DNA of 38,446 nucleotides, taken from JBIICS01 sp044238735 (GTDB taxonomy: Bacteria; Bacteroidota; Bacteroidia; UBA4408). The translations under genes were made by a program, and so were the position numbers. The DNA is taken from assembly GCA_044238735.1 (NCBI GenBank), contig JBIICS010000009.1:1-38446 (forward strand), given 5' to 3'. Below, piece after piece: positions 8,936-17,007 of the stretch. Each line of letters starts with the position of its first letter. Position 1 is the first letter of the stretch. The notes under the pieces are model-generated. The model did not search any database and had not been told where the DNA came from. It worked only from the letters and a program-made list of their open reading frames with translations.

Positions 8936-8937
8936 AT

Positions 8938-9243
8938 ATGAGAGCATTATTTGCGCTTTTAATTACTAGTGTTTTTGCCATCTCATGCTCTAATAATTCA
9001 CCCTCAAATGGTAAGGCCTATAGTGGAGAAGAATTATACAACAACCGATGTGCTGCCTGCCATGGAACAGATGGTAACGCAGGAATATCAGGTGCCCGCG
9101 ATTTAAGCAAATCTACTTTAGATGACAATATGGCCCGGGTTGTAATCTTACACGGCAAAGGCTCAATGCCACCATTTAAAACCGTATTATCCCCTGAAGA
9201 AGTAGAATTGATTATTAAACACATTGATAAGTTAAAGAAGTAA
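8938..9243 (+). CDS. Small c-type cytochrome, probable lipoprotein
   Basis: This is a monohaem cytochrome c of 101 residues. CAACH (within NNRCAACHGTDG) is the covalent haem attachment motif, and the Met in GSMPPF near residue 82 is the likely sixth ligand, as in class I cytochromes. The N-terminus is a short hydrophobic signal ending AISC, compatible with a lipobox and lipid anchoring in the periplasm. It follows the four-helix membrane protein by 2 nt, and hflX begins only 1 nt after its stop. The pair probably forms a small electron-transfer module; the electron donor and acceptor are not known. Confidence 0.9.
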   Translation: MRALFALLITSVFAISCSNNSPSNGKAYSGEELYNNRCAACHGTDGNAGISGARDLSKSTLDDNMARVVILHGKGSMPPFKTVLSPEEVELIIKHIDKLKK

Positions 9244-9244
9244 T

Positions 9245-10456
9245 TTGAAACCCGAACCAATCAAAACAGCCAAAGAACAGGAAATTGCCATATTGGTTGG
9301 AATTATTACCCAAAGACAGCCCGAAGAAAAACTAAACGAATATTTAAACGAATTAGAATTTTTAGCTCATACAGCCGGTGCTAAAGTACTAAATCGTTTT
9401 ACACAACGAATGGATAAACCCGATGTAAGAACCTTTGTGGGTTCGGGTAAACTCCAACAAATAATTCAGTACGTTCAGGATAACGAAATAGACATCATTA
9501 TTTTTGATGATGAATTATCTCCAGCTCAACAACGAAACTTAGAAAAAGAAACCAAACGCAAAGTAATGGACAGAACTTCTTTAATTCTAGACATCTTTGC
9601 AGCCCGAGCCCAAACCGCTCATGCTAAAACACAAGTAGAACTTGCTCAATACGAATATTTATTACCTCGCCTAACCGGAATGTGGACACACTTAGACCGT
9701 ATTAAAGGAGGTATTGGGATGAAAGGAGCCGGTGAAAAAGAGATTGAAACGGATCGTAGGATTGTTCGGAATAAAATTGCTTTTCTGAAAGAAAAATTAA
9801 AAGATATAGATAAGCAAATGGCCGTTCAACGTAAGTCGCGCGGCGAATTAGTTAGAGTCGCATTAGTTGGATATACCAATGTAGGCAAATCCACCATAAT
9901 GAATTTAGTAAGTAAATCTACTGTACTTGCCGAAAATAAATTATTTGCAACCTTAGATACAACTGTTCGAAAAGTGGTAATTGGTAACTTACCTTTTTTG
10001 CTTTCAGACACGGTAGGGTTTATTCGAAAACTCCCTACACAACTAATTGAATCGTTTAAATCCACTTTAGATGAAGCAAGAGAGGCTGATATTCTTCTGC
10101 ATGTAATAGATATTTCGCATCCTCAATTTGAAGATCATTACAACGTTGTAAACGAAACCCTACATAGCATTAAATGCGGAGATAAAGAAAACATTCTGGT
10201 ATTTAATAAAATAGATAATTATAAATTTGTAAAAAAGGAGGCAGACGATCTTACACCTGTAAAGCCTGAGAACATTTCATTAGCAGAGCTAAAACAAAGC
10301 TGGATGGGGAGGCTAAACAACAATTGTATTTTTATTTCGGCCCAGGATAAAGTAAATATTGATGAATTTAGATCATTGCTTTACCAACGAGTAAAAAAAA
10401 TACATCTTACCCGTTTTCCGTTTGACAAATTATTATTTCCGGATTTAGGTAACTAA
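9245..10456 (+). CDS. hflX: GTPase HflX (ribosome-splitting factor), TTG start
   Basis: HflX is a GTPase that splits stalled or stressed 70S ribosomes. The 403-residue protein has the HflX N-terminal domain (VLNRFTQRMDKPDVRTFVGSGKL), the glycine-rich linker (LPRLTGMWTHLDRIKGGIGMKGAGEKEIETDRR; positions 9661-9759), and a G domain with GYTNVGKST (P-loop), DTVGFIRKLP, FNKID and a terminal SA motif. The start is TTG at 9245, one base after the cytochrome stop; the next in-frame ATG would remove about 55 conserved residues. Translational coupling with the cytochrome gene is likely. Confidence 0.95.
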   Translation: MKPEPIKTAKEQEIAILVGIITQRQPEEKLNEYLNELEFLAHTAGAKVLNRFTQRMDKPDVRTFVGSGKLQQIIQYVQDNEIDIIIFDDELSPAQQRNLEKETKRKVMDRTSLILDIFAARAQTAHAKTQVELAQYEYLLPRLTGMWTHLDRIKGGIGMKGAGEKEIETDRRIVRNKIAFLKEKLKDIDKQMAVQRKSRGELVRVALVGYTNVGKSTIMNLVSKSTVLAENKLFATLDTTVRKVVIGNLPFLLSDTVGFIRKLPTQLIESFKSTLDEAREADILLHVIDISHPQFEDHYNVVNETLHSIKCGDKENILVFNKIDNYKFVKKEADDLTPVKPENISLAELKQSWMGRLNNNCIFISAQDKVNIDEFRSLLYQRVKKIHLTRFPFDKLLFPDLGN

Positions 10457-10457
10457 A

Positions 10458-10616
10458 TCAGGGAAATAAGATCCTTTTTACAACAACTCCTAAACCAATA
10501 ATCATAGCATAAATAGCAATACGATTCATGCCGTTCATTAAACGCATATTTACATTATCGTTATGCTTTTTAAAAAGTGTAAATGGATTTAAATAAAAAA
10601 TTATTTTCTTAATCAT
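10458..10616 (-). CDS. Small 52-residue single-helix membrane protein
   Basis: This short frame has an ATG (complement of 10614-10616) and TGA, giving 52 residues. A basic, amphipathic N-terminus (FKKHNDNVNMRLMNGMNR) is followed by one hydrophobic helix (IAIYAMIIGLGVVV) and a basic end. The core MxxMNGMNRIxIxxM reminds me of small conserved Bacteroidota membrane proteins of the DUF6728 type, but I recall that pattern only loosely. It fills the otherwise empty space between hflX and the next gene and is convergent with hflX, its stop lying 2 nt past the hflX stop. Confidence 0.6.
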   Translation of the reverse strand: MIKKIIFYLNPFTLFKKHNDNVNMRLMNGMNRIAIYAMIIGLGVVVKRILFP

Positions 10617-10681
10617 CTAACAAAGTATTTATAAACTCTAACTAATTTAATAAATTTAATTCAGGTTTAAAACTTTATAAA

Positions 10682-10999
10682 TTGGAAGGTATCCATAAAA
10701 TACTGGGCGGCTTATACCAAATGGAATTAAATAATCATGTTCATTTATTTAATGAGCAAGGTGATACCCTTATATCCTTTAAAAGGAATGAAAATGGAAG
10801 CTTAAACTACACACATCAAAACATTAATTATCATCTCTATGCTCAACACGAAGTAAATGGAAACACGTTAATTTTTGGAGAGGATGGCAGCGATATTGAG
10901 CTTATAATAAAAATTGCGGACAATACGATAGAAATTAAGCAAGTACATCACCAGGAACTCATTCATTATTTAATAAGTATTAATCACAAAGAAGAGTAA
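10682..10999 (+). CDS. Uncharacterised 105-residue protein
   Basis: I do not recognise this protein. It has no signal peptide or membrane helix and is predicted to be strand-rich, with repeated hairpin-like stretches (NNHVHLFNEQGDTLISFKR, then NINYHLYAQHEVNGNTLIF). A C-terminal helix follows (HHQELIHYLISIN). The start is either TTG at 10682 or ATG at 10721 (residue 14); no ATG occurs before the upstream in-frame TAA at 10643-10645. It is convergent with the TPR phosphatase gene, whose stop is 11 nt away. Codon use looks like that of its neighbours. Confidence 0.6.
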   Translation: MEGIHKILGGLYQMELNNHVHLFNEQGDTLISFKRNENGSLNYTHQNINYHLYAQHEVNGNTLIFGEDGSDIELIIKIADNTIEIKQVHHQELIHYLISINHKEE

Positions 11000-11010
11000 A
11001 TTAGAATTCC

Positions 11011-13269
11011 CTATACCCGAATTCCAATCACCGTTACATCATCAATCTGTTCCAGATTACCTTTCCACGAATAAAAGGCTTCGTTAATTTTTAGATATTG
11101 CTCATCCATAGTACATGATGAAATTGAAACTAACAACTCTTTTAATTGACGTATTTTAAATTTCTTTTCATCCGGTCCACCAAATTGATCGGGCATACCA
11201 TCAGTAAAGGTATAAATAACGTCTCCCGGGAGTAAATTAAATTCGCCTGGTGTAAAAGAGTGTTCATCTCGATCGTGCTTACCCACCGGCATCTTGTCGG
11301 CCTTGAGCTCTAACAACGTATGATTTCTTACTATCCAAATTGGATTATTAGCAGCGGCATAAAACAATGCGGAACTTTTAGGAGAAAATATCATTAAAGA
11401 AGCATCCATTCCATCTTTACCACCCTCGGCGCTCCCATCCATTTTTAAACGATCAATAATAATACGACGAGTTAAATTTAATATCTCATGTGGGGTTGAT
11501 TGAGTTTCAACAGCTTTTTCAAGACTAGTAATATTTAACAAACTCATAATGGCACCGGGAACACCATGCCCTGTGCTATCTGCAGTAATAAAAGCAAAAT
11601 TACCATTTGCTAAAGGAGCAGCCCAGTAAAAATCGCCACTTACTTTTTCTTTTGGTTTAAAAAAAATAAAATAGTGTTTAAAGGTTTGATTTAATAATTC
11701 ACGTGAAGCCAGAAAACTTCGCTGAATTCTTTCGGCATAATTTATACTATCACTAATTTCCTGATGCTTTATTTCTATTAATTTTTTTTGTTCGCTGGTC
11801 TGTTTTTCCTGGTCCTCAATTATTTTTTTCTGTGCTTGTGTTAATTTGTAACGCTTGTAAAAAACAAAAGAAAAAACAGCAACCGTAATTAAAATCAAGC
11901 TAATAAATAAAATAATCACGTTTTGCCTATTTCTTTCATTTTCGGAAAATTGCCTTTGTTGTTGCATTTTAAGCTCATGCTCCTTATCAGAAATAGCTTT
12001 TTCTTTTTCGTAAGTATATTTAGCTTGTAGTTTAATAGCCGTTTTCTGAGTCTCCATATTATTTAAACTATCGCGCATTTTTATAAACAATTTATAATTT
12101 TCGAGTGCCGGTAGGAATTTACCCATCTTGGTATAAATATCACTTAAAAGTAATGAAGCATTACGGATATTTTCCGGATAACCTAAATCCTTGCTTACTT
12201 TCATTCCATTCAATAGATATTCTTCGGCTTTTGAAAAATTATTTAAGAGGAAATAAACCTGCCCAATATTTACTAAAGAGGCAGCAATGCCTAATTTATC
12301 CTCTATCTCTTTTCTAACCTCTAAACTTTGTAAAAAATAAGAAAGGGCTTCATCGTATTTTTTCTGCTCCCGGGCAATACTTCCAAAATTAATTAGGTTA
12401 TAAGCAATCCCTTGTTTATCCCCTAATTGTTTCTGAATGGAGTAGCTTTCCTGAAAGCACTTTAAAGCCTCGCTCAATTTTCCTAAATCTTGATAAACAC
12501 CCCCTATTTGGAAAAGGCATTGAGAAACCCCTTTTAAATCATCTGTTTCGCGCCTTAGCTTTAAACTTCTAAATTGATATTCGAGTGCCTTTTTAAGATC
12601 ACCCTGATTAACATAAATAATAGAGATATTTAAAAGGGCAGCTGCGCTCCCTACTTTATCATCTGTTTGCTCATATAAGTCTAAACATTTGTGATAAGCC
12701 TTAAGTGCAGAAGAAATATCGCCCAGGTTATCAAGAACCGTAGCAATATTATTATACGAAAAGGCAATACCACCCTTGTCTTTTAATTCCTCATAAATCT
12801 CTAATCCTTTAAAAAAGTAATCTTGAGCCTCTTTGAACTTACCCAACCATTCATATACAGCACCAATATTATTATAACAATTAGCAGCGCTTGATTTGCG
12901 ATTATTCTTAAGATGAATGGATAAACTTTGCTCATAATATTTTAAAGCCTCCTGAGTGTTACCGTGTAGTTGAGACAAATAACCCTTATTATTTAAAGCT
13001 TCGGCCAACCGTTCAGAATAAAATATAATCTCCCCTCCTTTTGCTGTTTTTAAATTTTTGGAGGCCAGGGAATAAAGCAAATCATTGTATTGAGGCCAGA
13101 TTAAATCATTAGCCTCAGCCTCAACCAGTGATGCATAGATTAAACACTTAATCGTATCTGAATTTGCTTTTTTTAATTCCGCTTTAAGAGAATCCGTAAC
13201 AGAAAGCTGAGCTATAAGCGTAAGGCTAAACAGAGAAAATAAGAATACGAAAAATAATCGCTTTATCAT
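11011..13269 (-). CDS. TPR sensor with SpoIIE-type PP2C phosphatase domain
   Basis: The protein has 752 residues: a signal peptide (~1-20, ending LIAQ), periplasmic tetratricopeptide repeats (~50-400, with repeated NNIGAVYxxLGxxxxALxYxxKxLxxxxxxxD-like units of 40 residues), a coiled stretch, and one membrane helix (~450-472). A second coiled coil is followed by a cytoplasmic SpoIIE/PP2C phosphatase (~525-752). Metal-ligand motifs are intact: VSGDFYW, TADSTGHGVPGA, FTDGMPDQFGG and QIDDVTVIG. The catalytic domain closely resembles that of the propeller sensor at 5172-8375, so two parallel phosphatase sensors with different input domains lie within 8 kb. The dephosphorylated partner is not in the window. 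Confidence 0.92.
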   Translation of the reverse strand: MIKRLFFVFLFSLFSLTLIAQLSVTDSLKAELKKANSDTIKCLIYASLVEAEANDLIWPQYNDLLYSLASKNLKTAKGGEIIFYSERLAEALNNKGYLSQLHGNTQEALKYYEQSLSIHLKNNRKSSAANCYNNIGAVYEWLGKFKEAQDYFFKGLEIYEELKDKGGIAFSYNNIATVLDNLGDISSALKAYHKCLDLYEQTDDKVGSAAALLNISIIYVNQGDLKKALEYQFRSLKLRRETDDLKGVSQCLFQIGGVYQDLGKLSEALKCFQESYSIQKQLGDKQGIAYNLINFGSIAREQKKYDEALSYFLQSLEVRKEIEDKLGIAASLVNIGQVYFLLNNFSKAEEYLLNGMKVSKDLGYPENIRNASLLLSDIYTKMGKFLPALENYKLFIKMRDSLNNMETQKTAIKLQAKYTYEKEKAISDKEHELKMQQQRQFSENERNRQNVIILFISLILITVAVFSFVFYKRYKLTQAQKKIIEDQEKQTSEQKKLIEIKHQEISDSINYAERIQRSFLASRELLNQTFKHYFIFFKPKEKVSGDFYWAAPLANGNFAFITADSTGHGVPGAIMSLLNITSLEKAVETQSTPHEILNLTRRIIIDRLKMDGSAEGGKDGMDASLMIFSPKSSALFYAAANNPIWIVRNHTLLELKADKMPVGKHDRDEHSFTPGEFNLLPGDVIYTFTDGMPDQFGGPDEKKFKIRQLKELLVSISSCTMDEQYLKINEAFYSWKGNLEQIDDVTVIGIRV

Positions 13270-13347
13270 TTAATTCTAATTTATAATTAATAGACGTTAC
13301 TAAAAATAATAATTTAATTACATCCATTTTTATAGCCTTATTAAAAC

Positions 13348-13365
13348 AAAAAAAGACTAAAGTCT
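13348..13365 (-). terminator. Weak terminator-like hairpin after the nuclease gene
   Basis: On the minus strand AGAC-TTTA-GTCT forms a 4-bp stem followed by seven T, about 50 nt after the nuclease stop. The stem is short, so this is only suggestive. Confidence 0.3.
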
Positions 13366-13413
13366 ATACGCAAAAAAATAGATGAAGTTTGGTCCTAAAA
13401 AAATAAAGTATGA

Positions 13414-13896
13414 TTATTTAACCTTTTTTTTCTTTCTTTCTTTTCTCCATTCCCATGGTGCTTGAACGTTAGGTTGTTTCCACAAACCTAATCGTTGTTT
13501 TCGCGCCTCGTCTTCCAGTCTTTGCCAATATGGGTTTTTATCATACTTTACATAATGCCAGGCATAGCCATAACGCAGCAATTCTTCATTAAAGCTCCTT
13601 CCATTCGGTAGAATAACAATACCCACAGCTCTCCCGTATTTATCTTTTGAAGTAGTGTTTACAACAACCTCTTTACCAAACAATAAATCACTTGCAAACT
13701 GTTTAGTAACTCGACCAAAATCTTGTTTCAATTCCGGACAATCTACACCGTGAACTCTCACTTTAACTTGTAGTTTGTCCTGGGTTAATAATGTGAAAGT
13801 ATCACCATCGTGCACACCTACTACCTTGCCTTTTAATTGAGCAAATGAATTAGTTAAAGAGGCTAAAACAAAAATAAATAAAGCTAACGTTCTCAT
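13414..13896 (-). CDS. Secreted thermonuclease-like (SNase family) nuclease
   Basis: This is a staphylococcal-nuclease-fold endonuclease with a signal peptide (ends about residue 19, NSFAQ). The catalytic framework is recognisable: GVHDGDTF holds the calcium Asp, VRVHGVDCPELKQ supplies the catalytic Arg, Asp and Glu (Thr replaced by Cys), and KYGRAVG contains the second catalytic Arg. RYGYAWHYVKY and EARKQRLGLW are also typical. The C-terminus is strongly basic (KERKKKKVK), which may help nucleic acid binding. At 160 residues it is a normal single-domain enzyme, probably acting outside the cytoplasm. A GGGAG stretch precedes the ATG, an unusually good Shine-Dalgarno-like sequence for this genome. 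Confidence 0.9.
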   Translation of the reverse strand: MRTLALFIFVLASLTNSFAQLKGKVVGVHDGDTFTLLTQDKLQVKVRVHGVDCPELKQDFGRVTKQFASDLLFGKEVVVNTTSKDKYGRAVGIVILPNGRSFNEELLRYGYAWHYVKYDKNPYWQRLEDEARKQRLGLWKQPNVQAPWEWRKERKKKKVK

Positions 13897-14004
13897 AACT
13901 CCCTTAAGGTAAGAATAGCTATGCGAAATATCAAAAAAACAACCAATAACTTATTAAATATCTATAATTTATGTAAATTAGATAAAATGCTTAAAAATTG
14001 ACTA

Positions 14005-15108
14005 TTGATTACGATCTCCTCTATACTACCCTTTAATACTGCCCTTATTCTTCGTCCACAATTAAAAACCAACAAACAGGAATTACGGAAATTAAAAAAT
14101 TACTTACTTAAAGCAAGTCGCTTAAACGGTATACAATTTATATGGCCCCAGGATATAGAAGAAGTAAATACAATCATTAAAAAACAGTTAACCTATTTAA
14201 CGCCTAACTTAAATGCAGAAGCTCTTTTAGAAAAATTAAATGCATCCGCTATTGGAAGTAATGTTTTAAAATTATTCGATATTAATTACGAAAGCCCTGA
14301 GGATTACATTGCTGTATTTAGGGATAATAATGGCATCCGATGGATAAGATTTAAATTAGACCAAATAGAATCTGAATTTATCAAGACGCTTGAAGAATCT
14401 AGTACAAACTTATTTCTATCTTCCCCACCGTTTGAACTAAAAGACGAAATTAAAAGTTTTAACCCCAGGAACAATAAGCGAAAATCAAGTTCAGAAATAA
14501 TCTATAGCATTCCATCCGATTTTCCTGAAGAATCAGAACACCAATCCCAACCCGAAATAATAAGGTATATTAAAAATATGCCAACCGAAGAAGCCACTCA
14601 GTTTTTGCTTCAATTAAGCCTGCTGTTGCTAAAAGAATCGAATGCTAATAACCAAACATTACAAAGAATAGAACAACTAATTAAAGAATTTAAAAGTATC
14701 ACACATAAACCTGTAATAAGTAAAATAGAAATCCACCCCAATTACCGATTGTTCTTAAGCAATTACAACAACAAAGAAATCGATCTATACCCTCTTCCAA
14801 AAGCCTTATATATTTTATTTTTAAAACATCCGGAAGGAATACGTTTAAAAGAAATATCCAACTACAAAAACGAGTTAACGGAAATATACTCACGCATCAG
14901 CAATAAAAGCGAACCCATAGAAATTAAAAAGGCTATTATTGATTTAACCGATGTAAATGCCGAATCCTTAAATCAGAAATTATCTCGTATTAAAGAATTT
15001 TTTAAGAAAAACTTTACCGAAGAAATTGCAAGGCATTATTACATAGATGGGCCCAGAGGGGGCATAAAGAAAATAGATCTGCCACCGGATTTTATATCAT
15101 TTAGTTAA
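14005..15108 (+). CDS. Uncharacterised protein with winged-helix-like C-terminal domain, TTG start
   Basis: I cannot name this 367-residue protein. It has no signal peptide or membrane helix. Residues ~1-165 are mixed helix/strand; ~165-230 are charged and helical. The C-terminal ~130 residues hold LPKALYILFLKHPEGI, then SRIKEFFKKNFTEEIA, YYIDGPRGG and KKIDLPPDF. That pattern recurs in Bacteroidota orphan proteins and looks like a winged-helix/effector-type DNA-binding fold; this is my reading from the pattern, not a domain hit. TTG 14005 is the only possible start because TGA lies in frame at 13999-14001. It precedes fic by 42 nt on the same strand. Confidence 0.7.
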   Translation: MITISSILPFNTALILRPQLKTNKQELRKLKNYLLKASRLNGIQFIWPQDIEEVNTIIKKQLTYLTPNLNAEALLEKLNASAIGSNVLKLFDINYESPEDYIAVFRDNNGIRWIRFKLDQIESEFIKTLEESSTNLFLSSPPFELKDEIKSFNPRNNKRKSSSEIIYSIPSDFPEESEHQSQPEIIRYIKNMPTEEATQFLLQLSLLLLKESNANNQTLQRIEQLIKEFKSITHKPVISKIEIHPNYRLFLSNYNNKEIDLYPLPKALYILFLKHPEGIRLKEISNYKNELTEIYSRISNKSEPIEIKKAIIDLTDVNAESLNQKLSRIKEFFKKNFTEEIARHYYIDGPRGGIKKIDLPPDFISFS

Positions 15109-15119
15109 GCAAATATTAG

Positions 15120-15127
15120 TATATTTG
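15120..15127 (+). promoter_or_regulatory. -7 promoter element TATATTTG of fic
   Basis: An exact TAnnTTTG match ends 23 nt before the fic ATG. Its right part overlaps the left end of the 30-bp palindrome, so a protein bound there would block transcription initiation. Confidence 0.6.
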
Positions 15128-15152
15128 ATAGTATCATATGATACTATCAAAT
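15123..15152. promoter_or_regulatory. 30-bp perfect palindrome at the fic start, probable operator
   Basis: Positions 15123-15152 read identically on both strands, with no mismatch and no spacer. Each half contains its own small dyad, GATAGTATC on the left and GATACTATC on the right, separated by ATAT. The element covers the predicted transcription start and its last two bases are the A and T of the fic start codon. No T-run follows, so it is not a terminator. The most direct reading is an operator for a dimeric or tetrameric regulator, possibly the winged helix of Fic itself or the upstream gene product. Confidence 0.7.
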
Positions 15153-16107
15153 GAAACCTCCTTACCATATAAACAATACTATCTTAAAACTAATTGTTAC
15201 CATTTCTGAACAAATAGGTATTATAGACGCCAATCATCTTTACAAACCAAAACCAGAGCTTAGAAAAAAGAACAGAATAAAGACTATCCAGTCTACTCTC
15301 GAAATGGAGGGAAACACCTTATCAGAAGAGCAAATTACGGCTATTTTGGAAAATAAAAGAGTACTGGCTCCACAAAAAGACATACGGGAAGTACAAAACG
15401 CAATAACGCTTTATAATCAACTTAACAAATACAATGCAGGTAAAATTGAAGATTTACTAAAAGCACACAAGGTATTAATGAAAGGGCTTATAAGTGATGC
15501 CGGCAAATTAAGGATCCAGAATGTTGGAATAGTGAAAGGAAATGAAATTAAACATCTTGCGCCTGGAGGAAATCTTGTAAACGGATTACTTAAAGATTTA
15601 TTTAACTATTTAAAAAATGATAATGTAGTATTGTTATTAAAAAGCTGTGTTTTTCATTATGAGTTCGAATTTATACATCCATTTATGGATGGAAACGGGA
15701 GAATGGGTCGTTTTTGGCAAACACTTCTGCTAATAAAACAATACCCGGTATTTGAGTATCTGCCTATTGAACATTTAATAAAGAAAAAACAAAAACTATA
15801 TTACGCTAAACTTGCTGAATCTGATAAAAAAGGTCATTCTACTCCATTTATAGAATTTATGCTAGGCATTATTAACGAAGCACTAGCCGATATAATTAAT
15901 GCACAAAATAATAGCTTAACCGTAGAGGACAGAATAAGTCTATTTAAAGAGCATATCGGAAAAAACAAATTCAATAGAAAAGATTACTTAATATTTTTCA
16001 AATCGATATCGGCACCTACTGCCAGTAGGGATTTAAAATGGGGTGTAGAAAAAGCTCTAATCATTAAAAAAGGTAATTATAATTTAACAGAATATCGTTT
16101 TAAATAA
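15151..16107 (+). CDS. Fic-family AMP-transferase (class II, intact active site)
   Basis: Fic enzymes transfer AMP from ATP to hydroxyl side chains of target proteins. The 318-residue protein carries the full catalytic loop HPFMDGNGRMGR at about residues 175-186. Near residue 50, TLEMEG matches the inhibitory-helix pattern [S/T]xxxE[G/N], so it belongs to the class with the autoinhibitory helix N-terminal to the Fic core. The last ~60 residues (NRKDYLIFF, then TASRDLKWGVEKALIIKKG) read as a winged helix-turn-helix, common in this type of Fic protein. No antitoxin gene is needed in this class. The start codon abuts a perfect palindrome that overlaps the promoter, suggesting autoregulation. The cellular target is unknown. 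Confidence 0.93.
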   Translation: MKPPYHINNTILKLIVTISEQIGIIDANHLYKPKPELRKKNRIKTIQSTLEMEGNTLSEEQITAILENKRVLAPQKDIREVQNAITLYNQLNKYNAGKIEDLLKAHKVLMKGLISDAGKLRIQNVGIVKGNEIKHLAPGGNLVNGLLKDLFNYLKNDNVVLLLKSCVFHYEFEFIHPFMDGNGRMGRFWQTLLLIKQYPVFEYLPIEHLIKKKQKLYYAKLAESDKKGHSTPFIEFMLGIINEALADIINAQNNSLTVEDRISLFKEHIGKNKFNRKDYLIFFKSISAPTASRDLKWGVEKALIIKKGNYNLTEYRFK

Positions 16108-16158
16108 GGCAAGATTACTACAACCTTGCAGAGATTTAATTTAGCTGAAGTTCTAATC

Positions 16159-16166
16159 TAGTTTTG
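16159..16166 (+). promoter_or_regulatory. -7 promoter element TAGTTTTG of the VWA gene
   Basis: An exact TAnnTTTG match ends 22 nt before the ATG at 16189, the same spacing as for the genes at 8486 and 15151. Confidence 0.6.
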
Positions 16167-16188
16167 CATTAACAAAAAACTAGAAATC

Positions 16189-16875
16189 ATGAACTTTATT
16201 AAAAGACAAATCAGAATTAAACAAACTTCAACTCATTTGCTTAAATGGTTTAGACCCTTAAAACTGAATCCGAAAAAAGAAAATTTTATTACCATATTAC
16301 TGGTAGATGAAAGTGGATCTATGGAAATTATTAAGGATGAAACCATAGCGCTGATGAAAAATACTATAAAAGCTTCCGTTACTGCGGAGTTACAAAATCC
16401 GAATCAAGAACACTATTGTGCAGTTGTAAGCTTTGAAGGTTCTAGTTTTAAACCCATCATTCCTATGATAAAACCTGTAGAAATTGGCAATCATTTATAT
16501 GAGCAATATTATCCCGGTGGAAATACTCCACTCTATGATGCAATAGCACTAACCATTCGCGAAACAGAAGCTGCCCTAATTAACTGTGAAAACTATCAGC
16601 TTTCTTTTTACATCATAACTGATGGTGAAGAAAATGCCTCTTTTAATTTTAACGAAAAAGAAATTTACGACATTATAGAAGCTTTCAAAAATAAGGGCTG
16701 GGAATTTACATTTTTAGGTGCCAATATCCCCGTTGACGAGGTAGCAAGCAAGATAAACATCAATCATCACTATACTTTTCAATTTAGTGATGAAGGAGTA
16801 AAAGAGCTATCCAATATGGTATTTAAGATGCAGGAAGAAAAATTTAAACGCAAAAGAAAGAATAATAGACCCTAA
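16189..16875 (+). CDS. Cytoplasmic von Willebrand factor A domain protein
   Basis: This is a single VWA domain of 228 residues with a complete metal-ion-dependent adhesion site: LLVDESGSM (DxSxS) near residues 38-46, GGNTPLYDAI with the conserved Thr near 110, and ITDGEENAS with the third acidic position near 143. The later LGANIPVDEVA stretch is also typical of bacterial stand-alone VWA proteins. No signal peptide or membrane helix is present; the N-terminus is basic. VWA proteins usually mediate metal-dependent protein contacts. Its own promoter element separates it from fic, and it is followed by the six-repeat protein. Its partner is not identified. Confidence 0.88.
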   Translation: MNFIKRQIRIKQTSTHLLKWFRPLKLNPKKENFITILLVDESGSMEIIKDETIALMKNTIKASVTAELQNPNQEHYCAVVSFEGSSFKPIIPMIKPVEIGNHLYEQYYPGGNTPLYDAIALTIRETEAALINCENYQLSFYIITDGEENASFNFNEKEIYDIIEAFKNKGWEFTFLGANIPVDEVASKININHHYTFQFSDEGVKELSNMVFKMQEEKFKRKRKNNRP

Positions 16876-17007
16876 GTATATTTCCTAATATACTGTTCTT
16901 TAAAATAATTATTTACATTAAAATTTAGCTTCATTTAATTGGAAATCACTTATATTTTTTGTTCATTTATTTCAACCAAAGAATTAATAATTCAATATCA
17001 TACAATC

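Noticed and set aside
11013..11034. Two GAATTC-type hexamers flanking a short spacer after the 105-residue gene
   Set aside because: There is no G/C-rich stem and no T-run; not a convincing terminator or site.
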